Source of the DNA: Streptomyces mutomycini
Lineage (GTDB): Bacteria > Actinomycetota > Actinomycetes > Streptomycetales > Streptomycetaceae
NCBI RefSeq assembly: GCF_001700505.1
Contig: NZ_MAPV01000154.1
Location: 1-50,696, forward strand
Length of the DNA stretch: 50,696 nucleotides
Reading direction: 5' to 3'
Shown here: positions 33,022 through 40,421 of the stretch, piece after piece
Layout of the letters: each line of letters opens with the position of its first letter
Numbering within the stretch: position 1 is the stretch's first letter
The notes under the pieces: generated by a model
Database searches by the model: none
What the model was told of the DNA's origin: nothing
The model's input: the letters and a program-made list of their open reading frames with translations, nothing else
Made by a program: the position numbers and the translations under genes

Positions 33022-34183
33022 GCCCAGCCGTCCTGGCCCGCTCGACCGCGGGGCCGATCGCCCGGGCGAGCTCCTCGACGTCCTGGCCCGTCGAGGTGTG
33101 GCCCAGCGAGAAGCGCAGCGTGCCCCGGGCCAGCGCGGGGTCGGTGCCGGTGGCCAGCAGCACGTGACTGGGCTGGGCGATGCCCGCGGTGCACGCCGAA
33201 CCGGTGGAGCACTCGATGCCCTGGGCGTCGAGCAGCAGGAGGAGGGAGTCGCCCTCGCAGCCGGGGAAGGTGAAGTGGGCGTTGGCGGGAAGCCGTCCGC
33301 CGGGGGCCGGGTCGCCACCGAGAAGGGCGTCGGGGACGGCCTTCAGCACGGCGCCCGCCAGCTCGTCCCGGAGTGCACCGATGCTGCGGGCGAAGTTCTC
33401 GCGACCGTCGGCGGCGTGCCGTCCGGCCACGGCGAACGCGGCCACGGCGGGTACGTCGAGCGTGCCGGAGCGCACGTGCCGCTCCTGGCCGCCGCCGTGC
33501 AGGACGGGTACGGGACTCTGGTCACGGCCGAGCAGCAGAGCGCCGATACCGAACGGCCCGCCGATCTTGTGCGCGCTGACCGTCATGGCGGCCAGCCCGG
33601 AGCGGGCGAAGTCGACCTCCAGCTGCCCGAACGCCTGCACGGCGTCGGAATGCATGGGGACGCCGAACTCACTTGCCACCTCGGCGAGTTCACGTATCGG
33701 CATGATGGTGCCGATCTCGTTGTTCGCCCACATCACTGTGACCAGCGCGACGTCGTCGGGGTTGCGGACGAGCGCCTCGCGCAGCGCGTCAGGGTGCACA
33801 CGTCCGTACGAGTCGACCGGGAGGTAGTCGACGGTGGCGCCCTCGTGCTCGGCGAGCCAGTCCACGGCGTCCAGGACGGCGTGGTGCTCCACCGGGCTGG
33901 CGAGGACCCGGGTGCGGCGTGGGTCGGCGTCGCGGCGGGCCCAGTAGAGGCCCTTCACGGCGAGGTTGTCGGCCTCGGTGCCGCCGGAGGTCAGGACCAC
34001 CTCGCTGGGGCGTGCTCCGAGCGCGTCGGCGAGGGTCTCTCTGGACTCCTCGACGGTACGGCGGGCCCGGCGGCCGGCGGCGTGCAGTGAGGACGCGTTG
34101 CCGGTGACGGCGAGCTGCGCGGTCATCGCCGCGATCGCCTCCGGCAGCATCGGCGTGGTCGCGGCGTGGTCGAGGTAGGCCAT
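33014..34183 (-). CDS. Cysteine desulfurase (IscS/NifS-like)
   Basis: A 389-residue PLP enzyme that takes sulfur from cysteine as a persulfide. The start MAYLDHAATTP is classic. PLP-binding Lys lies in TVSAHKIGGPFGIGALL near residue 200, and the persulfide Cys in ECSTGSACTAGIAQPSHVL near residue 325. The short active-site loop fits group I IscS/NifS enzymes. ATG 34183 is preferred; the much longer open frame up to 34579 is not family-like. No Shine-Dalgarno sequence is visible, but TAGAAT lies 10 bases upstream, so a leaderless transcript is possible. Location near mnmA suggests that it feeds tRNA thiolation. Confidence 0.93.
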   Translation of the reverse strand: MAYLDHAATTPMLPEAIAAMTAQLAVTGNASSLHAAGRRARRTVEESRETLADALGARPSEVVLTSGGTEADNLAVKGLYWARRDADPRRTRVLASPVEHHAVLDAVDWLAEHEGATVDYLPVDSYGRVHPDALREALVRNPDDVALVTVMWANNEIGTIMPIRELAEVASEFGVPMHSDAVQAFGQLEVDFARSGLAAMTVSAHKIGGPFGIGALLLGRDQSPVPVLHGGGQERHVRSGTLDVPAVAAFAVAGRHAADGRENFARSIGALRDELAGAVLKAVPDALLGGDPAPGGRLPANAHFTFPGCEGDSLLLLLDAQGIECSTGSACTAGIAQPSHVLLATGTDPALARGTLRFSLGHTSTGQDVEELARAIGPAVERARTAGLS

Positions 34184-34193
34184 GGTGGTGACG

Positions 34194-34199
34194 ATTCTA
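34194..34199 (-). promoter_or_regulatory. Candidate -10 box of the cysteine desulfurase
   Basis: The minus strand reads TAGAAT, a strong TANNNT match, about 10 bases before the ATG. The -35 region is weak. If used, the transcript would be leaderless or nearly so. Confidence 0.4.
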
Positions 34200-34377
34200 C
34201 GAGCCCGTGGAGCGGCGCGTGCCGGGCGCATGGCGCCACGAGCCGCGCGGCCGCTCCAGGACCGGCCGCGCGGGCAGCGCCGGCCCTGCCGGACAGGCAC
34301 CGGCCGCACTGCCGATCCCGTCCCACACGCCCGCACCGTCCCCTGTGCCACGCCTGTACCGTTCACGGGAAATCTGA

Positions 34378-34391
34378 CCAGTGGATACTGG
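34378..34391. promoter_or_regulatory. Candidate TetR operator, CCAGT-N4-ACTGG
   Basis: A perfect 5-bp inverted repeat with a 4-base spacer lies about 95 bases upstream of the TetR start at 34485. Autoregulatory operators of TetR proteins are commonly palindromic and upstream. The match is short, so this is weak. Confidence 0.3.
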
Positions 34392-34484
34392 GGCGGAAGC
34401 GTTTCCGGAAGATCACTCCTGGAGTTCACCGCGCAGGAGCCCGCGTCACGGACCACAGGCACGAACCACAGGGACGGCCACTCG

Positions 34485-35078
34485 ATGAGCCCCAAGCAGC
34501 GTCGCGGCGAGGTCACTTCCGATCTGCTTCTGGACGCCGCGCTGCGCGTGTTCGTCGAATCGGGCGAGCAGGGCCTCACGGTCAGCGCAGTCGTCCGGAC
34601 CAGTGGCGTCAGCCTGGGCAGCCTCTACCACCACTTCGGCAGCCTCGACGGCCTGATCGGCGCCCTCAGCCACCGCTGGCTGAACAGGCTGCTGAGCGAG
34701 CTGACGAAGGCCCTGCAGGGCGCGGAAACGGCGCGCGCGGGCATCGCCGGGGCCGTAGGGGCGTATCTGCACTTCGTCCAGGAGCACCGCGGGCCCGCCC
34801 TGCTCCTGCACTCGCCCCTCGCCGACCGCAAGGGCATGGCACGCGGCAGGGAGTTCCGTGACGCCCAGGAGGCCAGGGTCTCGGAAGTGGGCCTCTGGAT
34901 CCAGCTCGGCATCGATTCCGGGGAGCTCGCTCCGCTCCCGCCGCCCCTGATCGAGTCCCTGGTCATGGGCCCCGTCGTCGCCGTCGCCCGCCGGGTGCTG
35001 TCGGGCATCGACGACGTCGGCCTCGACGAGGCAGCGCGTCTGCTGCCGGAGCAGATCTGGCGGTCGGTTCGCGCGTAG
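34485..35078 (+). CDS. TetR family transcriptional regulator
   Basis: A 197-residue regulator with an N-terminal TetR helix-turn-helix, LTVSAVVRTSGVSLGSLYHHFGS, at residues about 28-50. A helical ligand domain, different in sequence from the second TetR, fills the rest. The ATG at 34485 (MSPKQRRGEV) is preferred; the frame upstream to 34182 is GC-rich without similarity. The target gene and ligand are not evident. It lies in an intergenic region divergent from the cysteine desulfurase. Confidence 0.87.
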   Translation: MSPKQRRGEVTSDLLLDAALRVFVESGEQGLTVSAVVRTSGVSLGSLYHHFGSLDGLIGALSHRWLNRLLSELTKALQGAETARAGIAGAVGAYLHFVQEHRGPALLLHSPLADRKGMARGREFRDAQEARVSEVGLWIQLGIDSGELAPLPPPLIESLVMGPVVAVARRVLSGIDDVGLDEAARLLPEQIWRSVRA

Positions 35079-35120
35079 GTTCGCGCGCGGGCGCCGGCCC
35101 GTGCGGCGGCAGGCGCGGGG

Positions 35121-35414
35121 TCAGCCGGTCAGGCTCCAGGAGACCGTTCCGTTGCTCGTGACCAGGACGGCGAGGACCACCAGGTCGGCGACGCCGAGCG
35201 CCAGGCCCAGGAGGGCGCGACCCCTGCGGGTGGTGGAGCGGGCGAGGGCGACGATCGCCATGACGATGGCGACCGGGCCGAGCAGGATGTTCATCACCAG
35301 GAGGCCGAGCAGGCCGAGCACGAACGAGGCGACGGCCAGCCCGTCGGCCTCCCGGGCGTCGGAGCGGACCTCGCGCGGTGCGGTGCGTGCGGTGCGTGCA
35401 GTGGTGAGTGTCAT
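35121..35414 (-). CDS. DUF4190-like membrane protein
   Basis: A 97-residue membrane protein. An N-terminal basic/acidic segment of about 22 residues precedes two hydrophobic segments (AVASFVLGLLGLLVMNILLGPVAI and ALLGLALGVADLVVLAVLV). The arrangement resembles DUF4190 proteins, common in Actinobacteria with unknown function. The start is ATG 35414. It is 15 bases downstream of a 51-residue membrane ORF, so they are likely co-transcribed and divergent from a TetR gene. Confidence 0.75.
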   Translation of the reverse strand: MTLTTARTARTAPREVRSDAREADGLAVASFVLGLLGLLVMNILLGPVAIVMAIVALARSTTRRGRALLGLALGVADLVVLAVLVTSNGTVSWSLTG

Positions 35415-35429
35415 CGTGCGGCTCCTTCG

Positions 35430-35585
35430 TCAGCGGGTGCGGTGGGAGAGGCGTTCACGGACACCGAAGAGCGCCAGCCAGAGGCCGATCACGGCCGCGG
35501 CGGCCAGGACCACGGGGAGCGGGAGGTGTGCGACCGCTCCGAGGACGACCCCCAGCAGGAGCAGGGCGGCGACGAGGACGAACAT
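35430..35585 (-). CDS. 51-residue membrane protein
   Basis: A very small protein made of two hydrophobic segments (residues 2-17 and 24-40) followed by a basic tail RERLSHRTR. ATG 35585 has AAAGG 6 bases upstream, which decides the start over the first frame codon at 35615. I cannot assign a function. It is divergent from the TetR at 35690 and upstream of the DUF4190-like gene, so the three may be one regulatory unit. Confidence 0.6.
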   Translation of the reverse strand: MFVLVAALLLLGVVLGAVAHLPLPVVLAAAAVIGLWLALFGVRERLSHRTR

Positions 35586-35618
35586 GTCCGGCCTTTCTGC
35601 GAGCTTTGAGAGCACAAC

Positions 35619-35684
35619 TGTTCACTGACTTTTGAGTCTAGACCCTTCATCCCTTCCAGGGCTCGGAGAACGGTTGTTTACTGA
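35619..35684. promoter_or_regulatory. Direct repeats, candidate operator for the divergent TetR gene
   Basis: TGTTCACTGA at 35619-35628 and TGTTTACTGA at 35675-35684 differ by one base and are 56 bases apart. They lie between the divergent 51-residue ORF and the TetR gene, the second just 6 bases before the TetR ATG. A TetR protein binding here would control both directions. It is inferred from position and repetition only. Confidence 0.4.
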
Positions 35685-35689
35685 ATGGC

Positions 35690-36313
35690 ATGAGTCACAC
35701 CATCGGCATCCGCCAGGCCCAGAAGCTGAAGACGCGTCAGGCACTGCTCGACGCGGCCCTGGAGCTGCTGGAGCACCAGAGCCTCAGCAGCCTGGGCCTG
35801 CGCGAGGTGACACGGGCCGCGGGCGTGACCCCGACGGCCTTCTACCGGCACTTCGACGGCACGGCGGCACTGGGCGTCGCCCTCGTCGAGGAGACCCTGG
35901 GGAGCCTGCACGGCATGATCGGCGCGATCCTCGCCGACACCGGGGACAGCGAGGAGCGGCTCGACCGGAGCGTCGGGCTGATAGCCCGTCACGTCACGGC
36001 GCAGCCGGCCCACTTCCGCTTCATCGCCCGTGAGCAGCACGGCGGTGTCGGGCAGGTCCGCGCGGCCATCGCCGCACAGTTGCGCGGCTTCGCGGAGGAG
36101 GTCGCCCACGTCCTCGGCTCGGAGCCGGAGTCGGCGGGCTGGGACCGGGACGACCTGCTGATGCTGGGCGGGCTGTACGTCGACCACATGGTGCTCACGG
36201 CATCGGCACTGCTGGACGCCGGCCCGGAGGGCGAACGGGAGGTCGTCCGGGTGGCACGGCGCAGGCTCCGCCTGGTCACGCTCGGCCGGACCCACTGGCT
36301 GGACAGGCCGTAG
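35690..36313 (+). CDS. TetR family regulator (FabR-like)
   Basis: A 207-residue TetR protein with the helix-turn-helix LGLREVTRAAGVTPTAFYRHF at residues about 36-56. The segment following, DGTAALGVALVEETL, and the C-terminal GLYVDHMVLTASALLDA resemble the FabR/DesT subgroup that controls fatty acid unsaturation or related lipid genes. Direct repeats just upstream (35619-35684) suggest autoregulation and control of the divergent small membrane genes. The ATG at 35690 has no strong RBS. Confidence 0.85.
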   Translation: MSHTIGIRQAQKLKTRQALLDAALELLEHQSLSSLGLREVTRAAGVTPTAFYRHFDGTAALGVALVEETLGSLHGMIGAILADTGDSEERLDRSVGLIARHVTAQPAHFRFIAREQHGGVGQVRAAIAAQLRGFAEEVAHVLGSEPESAGWDRDDLLMLGGLYVDHMVLTASALLDAGPEGEREVVRVARRRLRLVTLGRTHWLDRP

Positions 36314-36338
36314 GGTCCGGCACCATCGGCGACCGGGG

Positions 36339-36370
36339 GCGCCTCGGCGTCCCGGCGCCTCGGCGTCCCG
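36339..36370. repeat. Exact 16-bp tandem duplication
   Basis: GCGCCTCGGCGTCCCG occurs twice in a row (36339-36354 and 36355-36370) in the 110-base gap between the convergent TetR and thioesterase genes. It looks like a recent slippage or duplication. Nothing else in the gap resembles a gene. Confidence 0.85.
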
Positions 36371-36423
36371 GCAGAGAGTGCGTACGGAGACTTCGAGGCG
36401 CTCGGCCGGCCTGCCGGCGGGAG

Positions 36424-37290
36424 TCAGCCGCGGGGGGCGCGGGCCAGCTGGCGGGACTGCGCGACGAGACGGCCGGCGCTGTCCCAGACGTCCGCGTCCT
36501 CCTCCAGGAAACCGCCCGCGAGGTTGCGGGTGGTGATGGAGACACGCAGCGGCCCGGGGGCCGGGCGGCAGCGGATGTGGGTGGTGAGCTCGATGGTGGG
36601 CGTCCAGCCCTTCAGACCGAGCTCGAAGGAGGTCGGCGGCAGGGCGTCCACGGTGAGGAGCAGCGAGAGCGGGTCCGCGTCACGTCCGTCCGCGAGACCG
36701 AACCAGCCCCGCATCTCGCCCTTGCCGGACGGTGCGCCGACGGCCCAGCCGACCGTCGCGGGGTCGAGCTTGATGTCCAGCCGTTCGGTGATCGCGGAGC
36801 TGCCCGGGATCGCCGGGGCCCCGTCGCTCGTCCCGAGGCACTCCTCCAGGGGCGGCATGGCCGGCGGCTCCGCCGAGGTACGGATCTCGCCGGTCAGGCC
36901 GTCAAGGTCGCCGTAGGTGGCCAGCACCCGGATGCGTTCGACCTCCGCGCCGTCCTCCGCGAACTGGAAGAGCGAGGCCTGGCCGGTGGAGAGCGTGCGG
37001 CCGGTGCGGACGACCTGGGTGCGGATCACGGCAGGTCCGGGGACGGAGGCCGTGAGGTAGTGCGCGGAGACGGAGAAGGGGTCGGAGTGCGGGAGCGCCT
37101 CGCCGAGCGCGCGTCCGAGCATGGCGAGCAGATAGCCGCCGTTGACCGCGTGGATGATCGTCCAGCCCGCGGAGAGTTCCGCGTCGTAGACACCCTCCTC
37201 GCGGAGAGTGACCGCGGTGTCGCGGTCGAACTCGCTGTCACCGATGGTCGCCTGTACTGCGTGCGACTCCTGCGCTGCTGCCTGTGCCAT
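36424..37290 (-). CDS. Acyl-CoA thioesterase, double-hotdog
   Basis: A 288-residue double-hotdog thioesterase. An N-terminal hotdog segment (GWTIIHAVNGGYLLAMLGRAL, residues 30-90) is followed by a second one with SFELGLKGWTPTIELTTHIR near residues 220-250. Such proteins hydrolyse acyl-CoA; the chain length is not evident. I chose ATG 37290 (MAQAAAQ). A GTG at 37299 sits 7 bases after a TACGAT box and could be a leaderless start. Upstream is an inverted TAC-GTA motif. It is convergent with the FabR-like TetR gene. Confidence 0.82.
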   Translation of the reverse strand: MAQAAAQESHAVQATIGDSEFDRDTAVTLREEGVYDAELSAGWTIIHAVNGGYLLAMLGRALGEALPHSDPFSVSAHYLTASVPGPAVIRTQVVRTGRTLSTGQASLFQFAEDGAEVERIRVLATYGDLDGLTGEIRTSAEPPAMPPLEECLGTSDGAPAIPGSSAITERLDIKLDPATVGWAVGAPSGKGEMRGWFGLADGRDADPLSLLLTVDALPPTSFELGLKGWTPTIELTTHIRCRPAPGPLRVSITTRNLAGGFLEEDADVWDSAGRLVAQSRQLARAPRG

Positions 37291-37315
37291 GGCCTGCACG
37301 CTACACCGATCGTAT

Positions 37316-37327
37316 TACTGAGCGGTA
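37316..37327. promoter_or_regulatory. Candidate operator TACTGAGCGGTA upstream of the thioesterase
   Basis: A 12-base partial palindrome TAC(N6)GTA lies about 26 bases upstream of the thioesterase start and just upstream of a TACGAT -10 box (minus strand), where a repressor would act. It resembles the style of acyl-CoA-responsive TetR operators. No consensus is certain. Confidence 0.35.
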
Positions 37328-37341
37328 GCTTTTTGTTGCCG

Positions 37342-38013
37342 TCAGATGACGGACGGGCTCTCCTCGGCCGTCGCCGAGCGCCTGTTGTACGCGCGCGGGG
37401 CCCGCCAGTGGAAGCGCATGGCCAGCAGGCGCAGGACGAACGCCGTGACCACGGCCGTGCCGCTGGTGTAGGCGTTGAGCACCTCGAAGCGGATACAGAG
37501 CACCACCGTCACGGCCCCGACGATCGCGGGCACGGCGTACAGATCGCGGTCCCAGCGCAGCAGCGAGGGAACCTCGTTGGCCAGAACGTCACGCAGGACA
37601 CCGCCGCCGACCGCGGTGGCCAGCCCGAGGGCGGCGGACGAGGTGAGGCCGAGGCCGTACTCGTAGGCCTTGATCGTTCCCGATACGCAGAAGAGGCCGA
37701 GCCCCGCCGCGTCGAAGACGTTGACGCCGACCTGGATCCGCTCCACGTGCGGGTGCAGGAAAAAGACCAGGCCGGCGGCGAGCAGCGGAGTCAGGAAGTA
37801 GCCGAGATCGGTGAAGGCCGCCGGAGGGATCGCGCCGATCATCACGTCACGGAAGATCCCTCCGCCCAGCGCTGTCACCTCGGCGAGGACCGCGATGCCG
37901 AAGACATCGAAGTTCTTGCGTACGGCGAGCAGGGCGCCCGAGATCGCGAAGACGAAGATTCCGACGATGTCGAGTGCATGCTGGACGGAGGGGGTGAAGA
38001 GTTCGTTGAGCAC
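37342..38013 (-). CDS. TRIC-type cation channel / UPF0126 membrane protein
   Basis: A 223-residue integral membrane protein of the UPF0126 / prokaryotic TRIC family. Two repeats of three helices carry the family motifs ALGGGIFRDVMIG (about residue 50) and AVGGGVLRDVLANEVP (about residue 135), the latter being the second copy. Prokaryotic TRIC homologues conduct cations; the physiological role is not settled. GTG 38013 begins MLNELFTPSVQ without a strong RBS. It starts 18 bases after the oppF stop. Confidence 0.88.
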   Translation of the reverse strand: MLNELFTPSVQHALDIVGIFVFAISGALLAVRKNFDVFGIAVLAEVTALGGGIFRDVMIGAIPPAAFTDLGYFLTPLLAAGLVFFLHPHVERIQVGVNVFDAAGLGLFCVSGTIKAYEYGLGLTSSAALGLATAVGGGVLRDVLANEVPSLLRWDRDLYAVPAIVGAVTVVLCIRFEVLNAYTSGTAVVTAFVLRLLAMRFHWRAPRAYNRRSATAEESPSVI

Positions 38014-38031
38014 CGGGCAATTGTGCCGGTA

Positions 38032-39336
38032 CTACTCCTTCGGCTTGCCCTCCGCACCCGTGGACGGTGCGGCGGAGCCGTCGCCCTCGTCGTCGGTGGC
38101 GGGCACGGCGGACTTCTCCGGCCCTTCCGACGCCACGGAACCGGGCGCCTCCGGGGACGCGTCCGGCCCGCCGGGCTCGTCACTCGCGACCGGCGCGACC
38201 GGCTCGGCCACCGGCTCGGCGACCGGCTCAGCGGCACCCGCGGACTTCACCGTGATGACGTCCGCGACGAGCGGCGCGTCCCCCGGTGCCTGGTCCTCGC
38301 CGTTCTCCGGGTGGTGGCACGCCACCTGGTGCCCGGTCTTCAGCTGGAGCAGCGGCGGCTCAGTCGTCTTGCAGACCTGCGTCGCCTTCCAGCACCGGGT
38401 GTGGAAACGGCAGCCGGTCGGCGGCGAGATCGGCGACGGCACATCGCCCTTGAGCAGGATGCGCTCGCTCTTGGCACCGCGCCGGCGCGGGTCGGGCACC
38501 GGCACCGCGGACATCAGCGCCGTGGTGTACGGGTGCATGGGCGCCTCGTACAGCGAGTTGCGGTCCGCGAGCTCGACGATCTTGCCGAGGTACATGACCG
38601 CGATCCGGTCCGAGACATGGCGGATGACCGACAGGTCGTGCGCGATGATCATGTACGTGAGCCCGAGCTCGTCCTGGAGGTCGTCCAGCAGGTTCACCAC
38701 CTGCGCCTGGATCGACACGTCCAGCGCCGAGACCGGCTCGTCCGCGACGACGAGCTTCGGCTTCAGTGCGAGCGCCCGCGCGATGCCGATGCGCTGGCGC
38801 TGGCCGCCGGAGAACTCGTGCGGATAGCGGTTGTAGTGCTCGGGGTTGAGCCCCACCAGTTCCAGCAGCCGCTGGACCTCCGCCTTCACACCGCCCTCGG
38901 GCTTGACGCCCTGGAGCCGGAACGGGGTGCCGACGATCCCGCCGACCGTGTGGCGCGGGTTCAGCGAGCCGTACGGGTCCTGGAAGATCATCTGGATGTC
39001 ACGGCGCATCGGCCGCAGCCGCCCCGCGGACATGTGGGTGATGTCGCGGCCCTGGAACTCGACCTTGCCGCCGGTCGGCTCCAGGAGCCGGGTCACGAGC
39101 CGGCCCATGGTCGACTTGCCGCAGCCCGACTCGCCGACGACACCGAGGGTCTCCCCGGGACGCACGTCGAAGGTCAGCCCGTCCACCGCCTGGACCGCGC
39201 CGACCTTGCGCTTCAGCACGCCCTTGGTGATCGGGAAGTGCTTGACCAGTCCTTCGACCTTGAGGAGCGGCTCGGACCCGGACCCGTCCGACCCGGCCGC
39301 GGCGGGCGCGGGAGTCTTCTTGTCTCGATCAGTCAC
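38032..39336 (-). CDS. Oligopeptide ABC transporter ATPase, OppF-like, acidic tail
   Basis: A 434-residue ATPase of the Opp/Dpp family. Walker A is GESGCGKST, the signature FSGGQRQR, Walker B KLVVADEPVSAL, and the oligo_HPY C-terminal region carries Cys at CRFHTRCWKATQVC plus a later C that can hold an Fe-S cluster in this family. The final roughly 90 residues are acidic and Pro/Ala-rich, including EPVAEPVAEPVAPV (12-bp DNA repeats), and look disordered. GTG 39336 overlaps the oppD stop as GTGA, so translation is coupled. It is the last gene of oppC-A-B-D-F. Confidence 0.9.
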   Translation of the reverse strand: MTDRDKKTPAPAAAGSDGSGSEPLLKVEGLVKHFPITKGVLKRKVGAVQAVDGLTFDVRPGETLGVVGESGCGKSTMGRLVTRLLEPTGGKVEFQGRDITHMSAGRLRPMRRDIQMIFQDPYGSLNPRHTVGGIVGTPFRLQGVKPEGGVKAEVQRLLELVGLNPEHYNRYPHEFSGGQRQRIGIARALALKPKLVVADEPVSALDVSIQAQVVNLLDDLQDELGLTYMIIAHDLSVIRHVSDRIAVMYLGKIVELADRNSLYEAPMHPYTTALMSAVPVPDPRRRGAKSERILLKGDVPSPISPPTGCRFHTRCWKATQVCKTTEPPLLQLKTGHQVACHHPENGEDQAPGDAPLVADVITVKSAGAAEPVAEPVAEPVAPVASDEPGGPDASPEAPGSVASEGPEKSAVPATDDEGDGSAAPSTGAEGKPKE

Positions 39337-40421
39337 AGCTTCGGCGCAATCTCTTCGGTCCAGATCCGGTCGCGCTTCTCACGCGACATGTGGCACGCGG
39401 AGTAGTGCCCGTCGCTGACCTGTTGCAGCTCCGGACGCTCGGTACGGGTGATGTTGTCCGGCGGGACGTCGGCGTACGGGCAGCGCGGGTGGAAGGCGCA
39501 GCCCGACGGGACGTTGATGAGGCTGGGTGGCGAGCCCTTGACCGGGATGAGCCGCTCGGTCTGCTCCCGGTCGATGCGCGGCATCGAGCCGAGCAGGCCC
39601 CAGGTGTAGGGGTGCTGGGGCTCGTAGAACACCTTCTCGGCGCTGCCGCGCTCGATGCAGCGTCCCGCGTACATGACGAGCAGGTTGTCCGCGATCTCGG
39701 CGACGACACCGAGGTCGTGGGTGATCATGACGACCGCGGAGCCGAACTCCTTCTGCAGGTCGCGGATGAGGTCGAGGATCTGCGCCTGGACGGTGACGTC
39801 GAGGGCGGTCGTCGGCTCGTCGGCGATGAGCAGCTGCGGGTTGTTGACCAGGGCCATCGCGATCATGGCGCGCTGGCGCATACCGCCGGAGAACTGGTGC
39901 GGATAGTCCTCGTACCGGCGGTGCGGCTCGGGGATACCCACGCGGTCGAGCATCTCGATCGCGCGCTTCTTCGCGGTCTTCTTGTCGACCTTGTTGTGGA
40001 CCCGGTGGGCCTCCACGATCTGCGCGCCGATGGTGTAGTACGGGTGCAGGGCGGACAGCGGGTCCTGGAAGATCATGGCCATCTTCTGGCCGCGCAGCCG
40101 GCGTACCCGCTCGGGGCCGGCGCCGATGAGCTCCTCGCCGTCGAGCCAGATCTCACCGCCGATCCGTGCGCGCTCCGAGGTGTGCAGCCCCATGATGCCC
40201 AGGGAGGTCACGGACTTGCCGGAGCCGGACTCGCCGACGATGCCGAGGGTCTGGCCGGCCTTCAGGTCGAAGCTGACGCCGTCGACGGACTTGACCAGAC
40301 CGTCGTCGGTGTCGAAGTGGACGCTGAGGTTGCGTACCGACAGGAATTCCTTGTCGTCACCGGCGCGCGGGGCCGGGACGGCGGCCGCAGCCGGGGAGTC
40401 CTTCTTGATTGCGTCGCTCAT
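39333..40421 (-). CDS. Oligopeptide ABC transporter ATPase, OppD-like
   Basis: A 362-residue ATPase with Walker A GESGSGKSV, signature FSGGMRQR and Walker B QLLIADEPTTAL. The C-terminal oligo_HPY region with a CAFHPRCPYAD Cys pair binds the transporter partner and may bind Fe-S. ATG 40421 overlaps the oppB stop as ATGA. With OppF it forms the heterodimeric motor of the importer. The substrate is probably peptides, as for the family. Confidence 0.92.
   Translation of the reverse strand: MSDAIKKDSPAAAAVPAPRAGDDKEFLSVRNLSVHFDTDDGLVKSVDGVSFDLKAGQTLGIVGESGSGKSVTSLGIMGLHTSERARIGGEIWLDGEELIGAGPERVRRLRGQKMAMIFQDPLSALHPYYTIGAQIVEAHRVHNKVDKKTAKKRAIEMLDRVGIPEPHRRYEDYPHQFSGGMRQRAMIAMALVNNPQLLIADEPTTALDVTVQAQILDLIRDLQKEFGSAVVMITHDLGVVAEIADNLLVMYAGRCIERGSAEKVFYEPQHPYTWGLLGSMPRIDREQTERLIPVKGSPPSLINVPSGCAFHPRCPYADVPPDNITRTERPELQQVSDGHYSACHMSREKRDRIWTEEIAPKL

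Larger units (their letters stand above)
34184..34484. other. Divergent intergenic region, cysteine desulfurase and TetR
   Basis: About 300 bases with no gene I can support. The desulfurase -10 box (34194-34199) lies at its left edge and the CCAGT/ACTGG inverted repeat (34378-34391) near its right. The remaining sequence is GC-rich and shows no further pattern that I can defend. Confidence 0.4.

Noticed and set aside
36577..39405. 942-codon plus-strand open frame opposite thioesterase, TRIC and oppF genes
   Set aside because: It spans several real genes in antisense, low complexity, with no family motif.
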